Source: Burkholderiales bacterium
Lineage (GTDB): Bacteria > Pseudomonadota > Gammaproteobacteria > Burkholderiales > SG8-41
Length of the DNA: 39,261 bases
Assembly (NCBI GenBank): GCA_919902235.1
Contig: CAKKQX010000190.1
Span: forward strand, 1-39,261
Direction: 5' to 3'
Part shown: positions 15,476 to 23,355 of the stretch, one piece after another
Layout of the letters: every line of letters starts with the position of its first letter
How positions within the stretch are numbered: the stretch's first letter is position 1
Made by a program: the position numbers and the translations under genes
Notes under the pieces: model-generated
Told to the model about the DNA's origin: nothing
What the model saw: the letters and a program-made list of their open reading frames with translations, nothing else
Databases searched by the model: none

Positions 15476-16369
15476 TCAGAATGGTACCGAGCCTTTGATC
15501 GCCGTGCGATGCATCAGGCGCCGCTGTGGTAAGGCGTAATCCGTGATTGCGCAATGCTGTGTCGAGCAGTTATCCCACATGATCAAGTCACCGACCTGCC
15601 ATTGGTGCCGGTAAACATATTCAGGGCGGGTTACATGGTCACTGAGGGATTTTAACAACGGCTGTGCCTCGTCCTCGGGCATGCCGGAAATGCCAAAAGT
15701 GTAGGTTTCGTTTACATAGAGGCATTTACGCCCGGTATGGGGGTGGGTGCGGACTACCGGCTGCGTGATGTCGGGCGTCATGGCTTTTTGTTCTGCGGTC
15801 AGCTCCGGGCGTGCGTGATCCTTCATGCGTTCTTTACGCTTGATCTCCTGGCGGCGGTGATATTGCTGGATGCCCTGGAGCATGGCAATTTTCCGCTTCA
15901 TCTCTTCCGGCAAAGTGTCATAGGCGTACTGGGTACTGGCAAACTCCGTGCTACCCAGTACTTTTCCATCTTTGACCGGCACCTCCAGCGCGTAAAGCAG
16001 CGAACAACGGCTGGGCTGCTTCATGAAGCAAAGGTCGGTGTGCCACGCATCGCCCGCATACGCGCTGCCGATTGAACGCTCGCCCTCTTTGACGTTGGAT
16101 ATGAGATGGATTTCCGGATAACCCGGCAACGCATATTCCTGGCGCACGTGTTGCTCCAACTCACCGAAACGGCGGCTGAAGCGGATTTGCGCGTCCGGCG
16201 TCAGATTCTGGTTGCGGAAAAAGATCATGCCGTTTTCATTGAAGACGCGCTCGATTGTGGAGAACGTCGTCTCGTCAATGTTGCCGGATAAATCGACACC
16301 CAGGATTTCGGCACCCACCGGCTTGTCGCTATAGCGGATCGAGACTTTGCTGCGTTCCAGGATTTTCAT
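15476..16369 (-). CDS. TauD/TfdA-family Fe(II)/2-oxoglutarate dioxygenase
   Basis: The 297-residue protein has the TauD/TfdA fold: PVGAEILGVDLSG at the N-terminus, FFRNQNLTPDAQIRFSRRFGELE near 50-72, the iron-binding AWHTDLCF (H110, D112), and a C-terminal DNCSTQHCAITDY and RRLMHRTAI holding the distal His and the 2-oxoglutarate-binding Arg. Such enzymes hydroxylate sulfonates, phenoxyacetates or other carboxylates. The ATG at 16369 follows GGAGGGGTC; the upstream ATG frame lacks a site. It is first in the operon with the flavoprotein and Bug receptor, suggesting uptake and oxidation of one small acid; the substrate is unknown. Confidence 0.9.
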   Translation of the reverse strand: MKILERSKVSIRYSDKPVGAEILGVDLSGNIDETTFSTIERVFNENGMIFFRNQNLTPDAQIRFSRRFGELEQHVRQEYALPGYPEIHLISNVKEGERSIGSAYAGDAWHTDLCFMKQPSRCSLLYALEVPVKDGKVLGSTEFASTQYAYDTLPEEMKRKIAMLQGIQQYHRRQEIKRKERMKDHARPELTAEQKAMTPDITQPVVRTHPHTGRKCLYVNETYTFGISGMPEDEAQPLLKSLSDHVTRPEYVYRHQWQVGDLIMWDNCSTQHCAITDYALPQRRLMHRTAIKGSVPF

Positions 16370-16814
16370 GACCCCTCCGATACGCTTTATAGTGGTATTG
16401 AATGCAAGCGCGTACATCAAGACTAAAAGCTGGGTGCGGGATTGTCAATGCTCAGAGATCGTATCGCGGGCCACTATTCTGCCGGCCAATTGCGACAGCC
16501 TGGCCGGTATCGGAAATGGCATCATTTTCAACACTGGCACAGGGCGCCTGTTGCGTCAGCGATGTCGCTGCTTGAGTGTTGTCCGAACCGCGGTTGTCAT
16601 GCGTGGCGACCGATTGGAGTGTAATACGCCAGATTTGAGAATTTGTTCGTTAACCAAAGGGCATTGTTACACGCGCGGCAACGCGCTACGCTAGCCGGTC
16701 ATCAGGCATGCGGGGTGCGCCCTGCAGGAATTGTTCGGCGCGCGCATGCGACGGTAGTGCCATGGCGGTCTGAAGGCATAAGCGGCACTTGTGCTGCATA
16801 TTGAGGGGCGGGTC
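16370..16814. other. Intergenic region between divergent dioxygenase and lipoprotein genes
   Basis: Nothing convincing is seen. Open frames on the plus strand lack ribosome sites and family features. The stretch is less GC-rich than its surroundings and should contain the promoter of the TauD operon close to 16380-16440; no clear -35/-10 pair stands out. Confidence 0.5.
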
Positions 16815-17204
16815 ATGCGGTTTGCAGTGTTATGCGCGGTGATGCTTGCGGGTTGCGCGGGCATGGGCGGCGATTTCAGTGCGGCGCGCGATTCGTGGCG
16901 CGACGCGACCTATGACGAAGTCGTGGCGCGCTGGGGTGCGGCGACGCGCAGCACCACGCTGTCCGACGGTCGCGCGGTGCACACCTGGGTTTCCGAAGGC
17001 ACGGTTTCGCGCGGCAGCCTGTATCCGTCGATCGGCATCGGCGTCGGCAGCGGTGGTATTGGTATCGGCACCGGCGTAACTCTGGGTTCCGGTGGTTACG
17101 AGCAGGTGCGTTGCGAGCGCACGCTGGTTTTCAGGGGTGGGCGCGTGGTCGACCAGACCTGGCACGGCGAGGGGGGATTCTGCAGTGGTTTTCGCCGCGG
17201 TTGA
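16815..17204 (+). CDS. Small lipoprotein with glycine-rich repeat segment
   Basis: The 129-residue protein begins with a lipoprotein signal (MRFAVLCAVMLAGC, lipobox LAGC with C14). A domain like those of SmpA/small-envelope lipoproteins follows (WRDATYDEVVARWGAATRS near 25-45 and GRAVHTWVSEG), then a glycine-rich IGIGVGSGGIGIGTGV stretch near 70-88 and two late cysteines. The DEVVARWG motif is often seen in proteins that resemble BamE. Function is unknown. The start at 16815 has GAGGGGCGGG upstream; an ATG at 16791 is possible but would place eight residues before the signal. Confidence 0.75.
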   Translation: MRFAVLCAVMLAGCAGMGGDFSAARDSWRDATYDEVVARWGAATRSTTLSDGRAVHTWVSEGTVSRGSLYPSIGIGVGSGGIGIGTGVTLGSGGYEQVRCERTLVFRGGRVVDQTWHGEGGFCSGFRRG

Positions 17205-17242
17205 AGTTTGATGCAACCACCCAGTAATATTAAAAACATTAA

Positions 17243-17258
17243 TAAAAACAATATGTTA
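17243..17258 (-). repeat. AT-rich intergenic 16-mer, copy 4
   Basis: On the minus strand this is TAACATATTGTTTTTA, identical to 3404-3419. It lies between convergent genes in a short, locally AT-rich stretch (17221-17270). Confidence 0.5.
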
Positions 17259-17323
17259 TAGTAGTTTTCTGGCTGCGTCACCGCTATTCAAGCTTGGTGC
17301 CGGCAGTCTCGATGACCTGTGCG

Positions 17324-17935
17324 TCAGCGCCACAGGCTGGGCAGGCTTTTCCACCAGCGGCCGAGGGCCTGCGGATCGAGTCGCGCCAGCATATCTTTTA
17401 AAAAACGTTCGTAGGCCCGCGGTTCGAACCATTCCCATACGCCGAGACCGATGGCGGCGAGGCCGCCGAGCAGAAAAATCAAACCCAGCACCGCTTTCGG
17501 TATCCGCACCAGCAGGGTCCACCACGCGCCGCGCCGGCCGCGCGGGTTGAGCATGAGCAGGGTGCCGACGCAGGCCGCGATCAGCCCGCCGCCCGCCAGC
17601 AGCGGTCCCGGCCGGCGCAGCAGCGCGTTGTACGTCGAGTGCCACGCGCCGTCCTGCAGCAGATAGGCCGAGAAAATCACGGTGCTGCCAATGACCAGCA
17701 ATACGATGCCCCACAGCAACGCGGGCATGCCCATATAGGTTTCGCGGTTCGCGGCTGACTGGAAAAACGCCGGCTGCCGGGTGAACACCGACTCCAGGCC
17801 GCCCAGCGCTATGCCCGCGCCGATCAGGAAAATGCCGAGATGGTAGCCGTTACGGAGGGCAAAAAACTGGCTGACGATCACCGCAATGATGCCGATGATG
17901 ACTGCGCTGTATTCGAGGAAAGTGAGGATGCGCAT
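17324..17935 (-). CDS. Uncharacterised inner-membrane protein
   Basis: The 203-residue protein has about five hydrophobic segments (residues 8-26, 33-47, 70-92, 112-128 and 147-166), a Trp/Arg-rich loop and an amphipathic C-terminus (WFEPRAYERFLKDMLARLDP). I do not recognise the family. GGIAL and LRNGYHLGIFLIGAG near the N-terminus are consistent with a small integral membrane protein. It stands alone between a convergent lipoprotein gene and a divergent aldo/keto reductase gene. Confidence 0.7.
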   Translation of the reverse strand: MRILTFLEYSAVIIGIIAVIVSQFFALRNGYHLGIFLIGAGIALGGLESVFTRQPAFFQSAANRETYMGMPALLWGIVLLVIGSTVIFSAYLLQDGAWHSTYNALLRRPGPLLAGGGLIAACVGTLLMLNPRGRRGAWWTLLVRIPKAVLGLIFLLGGLAAIGLGVWEWFEPRAYERFLKDMLARLDPQALGRWWKSLPSLWR

Positions 17936-18045
17936 ATGCCGGTAGTTTATATGAAGGCGCCGCCGGGCCGAAACCGTGACTACGGCGGCATGGGATAATA
18001 CAGCGTAATGCTGACCCCGAATATTGCGCTGTTTCCCCTGCTTTC

Positions 18046-18879
18046 ATGAAAACCGTCACGCTGCCTGCGGGTGAACGCGTCCCGGCTTTCGGCCAGGGCA
18101 CGTGGCACATGGGCGACGACCGCGCCCGGCGCACGGAGGAAGTCGCCGCCCTGAGGTTGGGGCTGGACGCGGGCCTCACGCTGATCGATACCGCCGAGAT
18201 GTACGGCGACGGCCGCGCCGAAACGCTGGTCGGCGAAGCGATTGCCGGACGGCGCGACGAAGTTTTTCTGGTGAGCAAGGTGCTGCCACAGCATGCGACA
18301 CGGCGCGGCACGCTCGCCGCGTGCGAACAAAGTCTCAAGCGTCTCAACACCGATCGTATCGATCTTTATCTTCTGCACTGGCGCGGCAATGTGCCGTTTG
18401 CGGAAACGCTGGAAGCCCTGTCCGCGCTGGCGCGCGCCGGCAAGATCCGCCATTACGGCGTGAGTAACCTCGATCTTGCCGACATGGAGGAGTGGTCGGC
18501 GCTTGCCGGAGGGGAAGGCGTGGCCAGCAACCAGTTGCTCTACAACCTGACGCGCCGCGGCATCGAATGGGATTTGCTGCCGTGGTTGCGCGAGCGGCAC
18601 ATCCCGGTGATGGCGTACTCGCCGCTGGAGCAGGCGCGCTTGCTTGGGCATGCCGGCTTCACCGCATTTGCCGGGCGTCACGCCATGACGCCGGCGCAGG
18701 CGGCGCTCGCCTGGCTGCTGGACAAGGACGATGTGATCGTTATTCCGAAATGCGCGCACCGCGAACGGCTCAAAGAAAATCTCGGCGCGCTCGATATTCG
18801 CCTCACGCCGGCGCAGCGCACCGAACTCGACCGGCTGTTTCCGCCGCCGGCCGCTCCGCGTCCGCTGGAGATGCTCTAG
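18046..18879 (+). CDS. Aldo/keto reductase
   Basis: The 277-residue protein is a TIM-barrel aldo/keto reductase with the full catalytic tetrad: D48 and Y53 in LIDTAEMYG, K78 in LVSKV and H111 in YLLHW. C-terminal IPKCAHRERLKENL provides NADP-binding contacts. The DLYLLHW and RHYGVSNL signatures are those of the AKR5-like (2,5-diketo-D-gluconate reductase) group. It reduces small aldehydes or ketones with NADPH; the substrate is unknown. The start codon lies in ttTCATGAAAACCG with no strong ribosome site. Nothing in its neighbours specifies a pathway. Confidence 0.92.
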   Translation: MKTVTLPAGERVPAFGQGTWHMGDDRARRTEEVAALRLGLDAGLTLIDTAEMYGDGRAETLVGEAIAGRRDEVFLVSKVLPQHATRRGTLAACEQSLKRLNTDRIDLYLLHWRGNVPFAETLEALSALARAGKIRHYGVSNLDLADMEEWSALAGGEGVASNQLLYNLTRRGIEWDLLPWLRERHIPVMAYSPLEQARLLGHAGFTAFAGRHAMTPAQAALAWLLDKDDVIVIPKCAHRERLKENLGALDIRLTPAQRTELDRLFPPPAAPRPLEML

Positions 18880-18904
18880 GCAATATCCGGTCAAACATGG
18901 TGTT

Positions 18905-19007
18905 GTCATTCCCGCGCAGCCGGGTATTCCCTTCCCCCGCTTGCGGGAGGAAGGCAGGATGGGGGCATCCAGAAAGAGTTCTGGGTCCACGCCTGCGCGG
19001 GGACGAC
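18905..19007. repeat. Dispersed extragenic repeat with inverted ends
   Basis: GTCATTCCCGCGCAGCCG (18905-18922) and CGCCTGCGCGGGGACGAC (18990-19007) are imperfect inverted repeats (14 of 18) around an inner CCCCGCTTGCGGGAGG-type hairpin. The layout (CCCGCG...GGGAA...TGGGTCC...CGCGGGGACGAC) resembles common proteobacterial intergenic repeats. It follows the aldo/keto reductase stop by 26 bp. No gene lies in the remaining bases to 19181. Confidence 0.65.
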
Positions 19008-19181
19008 GTGACAGGGGGTTTTCCAGGTTTCTGATTTCTTTTGCGCCGGACGCACGGCGAACACCATGAAACGGGCGAAGTCAAGAAAACTTTTGCGAAC
19101 TCTTTCGTGAACTCTTTGTCATCCCGCGCATCCATCAACACGTTATGGGCTCTGCCATAAAAAAGGAAAGCAGGGATAAGC

Positions 19182-20195
19182 ATGAATACACGACGGGCGC
19201 GCTGGGTGTTGGTTCTCGCATTATTTGCGGGTGTGATTGCCGGATGCAGCCCACTGCGCGGCATTCTTGCGCCGTCGCCCGGCATGAGCGCCGAATGGGC
19301 GCCGCTGCTGGAAGACGTGCGCGTTTTTGTGCGCCGCATCGGTTTCGAGGACACCGAAAACTTTCTCGATCTTTCCGTAGATCAGGAATCTTTTCCCTTT
19401 TGCGGCTACGCTTCGTCCCTTCATCTGCCGTATTCCTACGAGGATCCGGCGATACGCTGGGTCGAATCGGTGACGGAACAGGAATGCCGCAAGTTCGGCC
19501 AGGGCGCGGATGTCTACTTCGGCGCGGTGGAAGCGCTGGGCGAAGTCGGGACCCCGGTCACGCCTTCCATGATTACCGGCAAGCTCGACCGCTTCGTCTA
19601 TCTGGTGATCCATGAAGACTGCCACGACCAGTTCGAACTGCCGTACGGCATCGAGGAAGCGCTGTGCAACCTCATCACCTACAAGGCGATGGCGGTGTTC
19701 GCCGAGGAAAAATTCAAGTGGTTCGCCGGCGAGGGCAGGGCGATCCGGCGCTATGCGGAAGAGCAGTCGCGGCTCACCCGCGAGACGATTACCCACTACG
19801 AGAAGCTCGCGGCACTCTATGCGCGTTTTCAGCGCGGGGAAATTGCGGCGGATGTGCTGATGCGGGATCGCGCCGTGCTGTTCAGCGAGGCGGAACGGCC
19901 GCTCGCCTGGACCAAAGGCGCACTCAATAATGTGAGCATCGCCAACGACATGACCTACAGCCGTCATTATCCTTTCCTCGAAAGCGTGTTCGACGCGCTG
20001 GGGCGCGATCTGGCGCGAACGGTCGCATTCTTCAGGCACGTCGATGAGATCAAGCCGTCGAAGGAAAGCGTGATGCAGCAGCAGCGCATCGCCGATGAAA
20101 GCAGCGTGCAATTCATCCGCGCCTACGAGGCGGCGGTAATGGAGACAATCAGCAGGGCGCTTCCCGAAAAATCCGGTTCCGCCGGCAGGCGCTGA
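19182..20195 (+). CDS. Lipoprotein metallopeptidase-like (HExxH) protein
   Basis: The 337-residue protein has a lipoprotein signal (VLVLALFAGVIAGC, C22) and a zincin motif H144-E-D-C-H148, followed ten residues later by E158-E159, in positions suited to a gluzincin third ligand. Flanking sequence LDRFVYLVIHEDCHDQ and GIEEALCNLITYKAM resembles the predicted aminopeptidase family COG4324. An alpha-helical C-terminal half contains repeated Arg/Glu heptads. It is probably a membrane-anchored periplasmic peptidase, but the family call is tentative. Cys147 inside HExxH is unusual. The start follows AAAGCAGGGATAAGC. Confidence 0.65.
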   Translation: MNTRRARWVLVLALFAGVIAGCSPLRGILAPSPGMSAEWAPLLEDVRVFVRRIGFEDTENFLDLSVDQESFPFCGYASSLHLPYSYEDPAIRWVESVTEQECRKFGQGADVYFGAVEALGEVGTPVTPSMITGKLDRFVYLVIHEDCHDQFELPYGIEEALCNLITYKAMAVFAEEKFKWFAGEGRAIRRYAEEQSRLTRETITHYEKLAALYARFQRGEIAADVLMRDRAVLFSEAERPLAWTKGALNNVSIANDMTYSRHYPFLESVFDALGRDLARTVAFFRHVDEIKPSKESVMQQQRIADESSVQFIRAYEAAVMETISRALPEKSGSAGRR

Positions 20196-20265
20196 TGATG
20201 GTATCGGCGCGCGTGCCCTGCAATGTGTCTCACGGCGCCGGAATGAACGGCGCCGCCCGGTTCGG

Positions 20266-21234
20266 TTACTGCGCCTGGATTTTCGCGATGCGCGTGATTT
20301 CCGCGTAGCGCTTGAGATCCTCGCGGAACAGCTTGGCCCACTCGGCGGGCGGCAGGCCCTGCGGTTCATAACCTCCATTCAGGAAGTGATCGCGCACCTG
20401 TGGTATCTGCAGCGCCTTGTGGACTGCCTGCTGTACGCGGCTCACGATCGCGGCCGGGGTTTTCGCCGGTGCGAACATGCCGTGCCAGCCTGCATCGGCG
20501 ACATATCCGGGCAGGCCGGCTTCGGCGATGGTCGGCACGTCAGGCAGGGAGGACAGCCGTTTTTCACCGGTGAAACCGAGCGCCCGCAAGCGTCCCGCCT
20601 TGACGTGCGGCACGCCGACCGATCCCGCCGGGAAATGGAGTTCAACCTCGCCGCCGAGTACAGCCGTCGCCGCCGGTCCGCCGCCTTTGTACGGAACATG
20701 CAGCATTTCAATGCCTGCTTTTTCGGCAAACAGCGCTCCCGCCAGATGCTGGCCGTTGCCTATGCCTGCAGTGCTGTAGCGTACCGGCTGTTTTTTTGCC
20801 AGCACGATCAGTTCCTTCACCGTTTTAGCCGGGAAGTTATTGTTGGCCACCAGCAGGTAACCCGTGCCTAGCGCAACATTCGTGACTGGCACGAAGTCCT
20901 TGATCACGTCGAAGGGCATTTTCTTCATGATGGCCGGATTGACTGCGAAACCGAACGAGGTGTTGAGCAGCGTATAGCCGTCGGGCGCTGCTTTCGCGAC
21001 GATATCCGAGCCGACGATGCTGTTCGCGCCGCCCCGGTTGTCGATCACGATAGTCTGTCCGAGATCCTGCTCCACGTATCTGAACAGTACTCTCGAAAAT
21101 ACGTCCACGTTGCCGCCGGCCGGGAAAGGCACGACGACCCGTACGGGCCGCGTGGGGTAGTTCTTCTGCGCGAGCGCATTCCCCGCCATGATCAATGCCA
21201 GCGAGCCGATCGTTACGGCGATAAATCGTTGCAT
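20266..21234 (-). CDS. Bug/TctC-family periplasmic receptor (3)
   Basis: The 322-residue protein has a signal peptide (QRFIAVTIGSLALIMAGNALAQ) and Bug blocks PVRVVVPFPAGGNVDVFSR, DNRGGANSIVGSD, APDGYTLL, VPYKGGGPAATA and a C-terminal RYAEITRIAKI. The ATG at 21234 is preferred because AGGAGGA lies 6 nt upstream; a GTG at 21240 would sit next to it. The TAXI-type gene lies upstream on the same strand with a 111-bp gap. The two solute receptors may be expressed together but belong to different transporter classes. No membrane subunits are present; the ligand is unknown. Confidence 0.93.
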   Translation of the reverse strand: MQRFIAVTIGSLALIMAGNALAQKNYPTRPVRVVVPFPAGGNVDVFSRVLFRYVEQDLGQTIVIDNRGGANSIVGSDIVAKAAPDGYTLLNTSFGFAVNPAIMKKMPFDVIKDFVPVTNVALGTGYLLVANNNFPAKTVKELIVLAKKQPVRYSTAGIGNGQHLAGALFAEKAGIEMLHVPYKGGGPAATAVLGGEVELHFPAGSVGVPHVKAGRLRALGFTGEKRLSSLPDVPTIAEAGLPGYVADAGWHGMFAPAKTPAAIVSRVQQAVHKALQIPQVRDHFLNGGYEPQGLPPAEWAKLFREDLKRYAEITRIAKIQAQ

Positions 21235-21345
21235 GGTCACTCCTCCTGTTGTGAGTTGCTGCCGGTTCCTGGTCGGTCCGGATTATCGGCTGCTTTTGAC
21301 TACGTCACTTCACCGTGTCCTGCTGGGTCCGCCGTTTTCCGCTCG

Positions 21346-22239
21346 TCAGCGTACCAGGCCGATTTCCGCCATGTAGCGCAGCACACCGGGGTGAATCAGG
21401 TCGCGGCGCGGCGCGGCGGCCAGCGTGTTGGCCAGCGTGGACTCGCGCGCCTGATCTATGCGCTTGCCGAGCGCCGCTTCGCCGCGATGCAAGGCGCGTG
21501 CGAGGCGGTAGGCGACGTCGTCCGGCAGCGAGGCGCGCGCCAGCACGAAGGGCCACGAACCCACCGAGTTGATCGGCTGGCTCTGCCCGGGATAGCTGCC
21601 GGCGGGCATGGTGGTGCCCTTGAGGAAAGCATATCTGCCCTGAATCTGTCCGATTTCGTCGGCGCTGGGCGCGACGAAGCGCGCGCCAGCCGGATTTTTC
21701 GCGATTGCCATGAAAGGCGGCCAGCCCACGCCGCCACCCCACATCGCTGCCGCGCGCCCGTCGATCACCATGGGCGGACCATCGCCTGCTTTTTCCAGCA
21801 GGATGGCTTCGAAGTCCTTCTTGAGGTCCAGACCGAGGCCGTCCATCACGTAGCGTGCGAGTACCACGAAGCCCGAACTGGCGGCGCCCCATACCACGGG
21901 CTTGCCTTTCAGATCGGAAATGCTGCGGTACGGGCTGTCGGCGCGCACCATGAACATTCCCGCCTGCGAATAAGTGGCGTTGATGATGCGCAGGTTGGTC
22001 GCCGGTGGCCGGCCCATGCCGGTAATCGCTTCGTACGTCACCTCACCGGTGGCAAGACCGAGGTCGAGCTTGCCCTGTTCCAGCAGCGGCACGTTTTCGG
22101 TGCTGCCCTTGGTGTTACGCGTCTGCAGCGAAAGCGTGGGCTCGATCTCGTTCAGGGTTTCGGCATAGGGATCGCCGTATGCGGGAAATCCGCCGCCAGG
22201 AGTGGCCGTACCGAGAATAACGACTGTTTTTTCCTCCAT
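21346..22239 (-). CDS. TAXI-family TRAP solute receptor-like protein lacking a signal peptide
   Basis: The 297-residue protein matches TAXI receptors: TVVILGTATPGGGFPAYGDPYAETLN at the N-terminus, then ENVPLLEQGKLDLGLATGE, PYRSISDLKGKPVVWGAASSG and a C-terminal LIHPGVLRYMAEIGL. The sequence begins directly with the mature fold, with no hydrophobic leader. AAGG lies 9 nt before the ATG at 22239; starting at 22248 adds only MVL. TAXI proteins normally work in the periplasm with a fused TRAP permease, none of which is here. It may be cytoplasmic, or a re-purposed binding protein. Family certain, role unknown. Confidence 0.85.
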   Translation of the reverse strand: MEEKTVVILGTATPGGGFPAYGDPYAETLNEIEPTLSLQTRNTKGSTENVPLLEQGKLDLGLATGEVTYEAITGMGRPPATNLRIINATYSQAGMFMVRADSPYRSISDLKGKPVVWGAASSGFVVLARYVMDGLGLDLKKDFEAILLEKAGDGPPMVIDGRAAAMWGGGVGWPPFMAIAKNPAGARFVAPSADEIGQIQGRYAFLKGTTMPAGSYPGQSQPINSVGSWPFVLARASLPDDVAYRLARALHRGEAALGKRIDQARESTLANTLAAAPRRDLIHPGVLRYMAEIGLVR

Positions 22240-22724
22240 CAAAACCATCCTTTTTATTTGATTGTTGAGTAAACGGTCATGTTGCGAAGCGCGGCACGGA
22301 ATCCGTATTTTGGCGGATGGATATGCCCGCCGGCTTCACCCGGAATTCCCGGCTCTTGAACTGATGTTACCCTTGAAACGATAATACATCTACCCGGGAT
22401 CCGGGCGCGCGCGTGTACCAGATGCGCGGGTGCGCAGGGGCGGTCTGGGTTATCCTGGGCCTCTCCGATAAATTCGTCAGGCACCCGCGGAAATTCCCGC
22501 GGCCTCATTCAGGCCTCATTTTCCATTGCTGATCGAAGGCTACGACGCGGCGGCGGTGTCTCAAACGCTGGTCTTTTTTTATTTTTTTATATTCCTGGCG
22601 TTCAAGCCGTTGTGATATGTTTTTTTGAGTTTGACCCCGCTTCCCTGCGGGCGTAGCATCGGGTGTAGCATCATCTCCAGGTCTTGATCTGTCATTTTTC
22701 CAGACGTTGGTGAAGGAGGCTGAT
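22240..22724. other. Intergenic region between divergent TAXI and CBS genes
   Basis: No supported gene. The half nearer the TAXI gene is GC-rich with weak open frames. Bases 22565-22632 contain several T-runs (TTTTTTTATTTTTTTATAT and GTTTTTTTGAG) that could act as rho-independent-type tails or an A/T-rich upstream element for the CBS gene. No hairpin immediately precedes them. Confidence 0.45.
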
Positions 22725-23159
22725 ATGTCGGAACGAACCATCAGAACGATCATCGAGGGCCAGCAAATCCTTACCGCTTCGTCGAGCATTACCGTGAGCG
22801 AGGCTGCTCGCCTGATGAGGCAGCGCCGCGTCGGTGCGATAATGGTAGTGGAAGAGGGCAAGCTGGTCGGCGTGTTTACCGAACGCGATGCGTTGTTTCG
22901 CGTCGTTGCCGAGGGGCGCGACAGCACCGCCGCCACGCTTGCCGAAGTCATGACGCCAAATCCCCAAACCGTGCAGCCCGCCGACTCCTTTAACCGCGCA
23001 CTGGAAATGATGCACGAGGGCAGGTTCCGTCACGTGCCGGTGGTGGAAGACGGCCGGCCTGTCGGGATGGTGTCCGCGCGTGATGCCCTGGGACCGGAAC
23101 TCGAAGCCTTCGTCTATGAACTGCTGCGCCAGGAGCAGATCGCGGAAGTGCTGGCTTAA
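22725..23159 (+). CDS. Two-CBS-domain protein
   Basis: The 144-residue protein is a tandem CBS pair (a Bateman module) without a catalytic domain: first CBS with SSITVSEAARLMRQRRVGAIMVVEEGKLVGVFTERD, second with PADSFNRALEMMHEGRFRHVPVVEDGRPVGMVSARD. Stand-alone CBS pairs bind adenosine nucleotides and regulate partners by contact. The ATG at 22725 follows GAAGGAGGC, better than the GTG upstream at 22707. It stands alone, 196 bp before a Bug receptor gene, so the partner is unknown. Confidence 0.92.
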   Translation: MSERTIRTIIEGQQILTASSSITVSEAARLMRQRRVGAIMVVEEGKLVGVFTERDALFRVVAEGRDSTAATLAEVMTPNPQTVQPADSFNRALEMMHEGRFRHVPVVEDGRPVGMVSARDALGPELEAFVYELLRQEQIAEVLA

Positions 23160-23355
23160 AACCCTTTCGAAAGCAGATTCCAGCTTCCGGCGCATCTTGC
23201 GTCCGCTGATAATCATCGGGAGCAGTCCTGTTTTTTGGCGCATCGGCAGGACTGCGCGTCCCGCCCGCATGGCCTGGCGTGGACAGGGCGCCGCGATGGC
23301 AAAGGCATATCCGCGTAACACCATTGGCGGTCATAATTGTCCACTGGAGGAGAAG

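Noticed and set aside
19221-20378. 385-codon minus-strand open frame
   Set aside because: Antisense to the lipoprotein zincin, which has a signal peptide and an HExxH motif; the antisense translation has neither.
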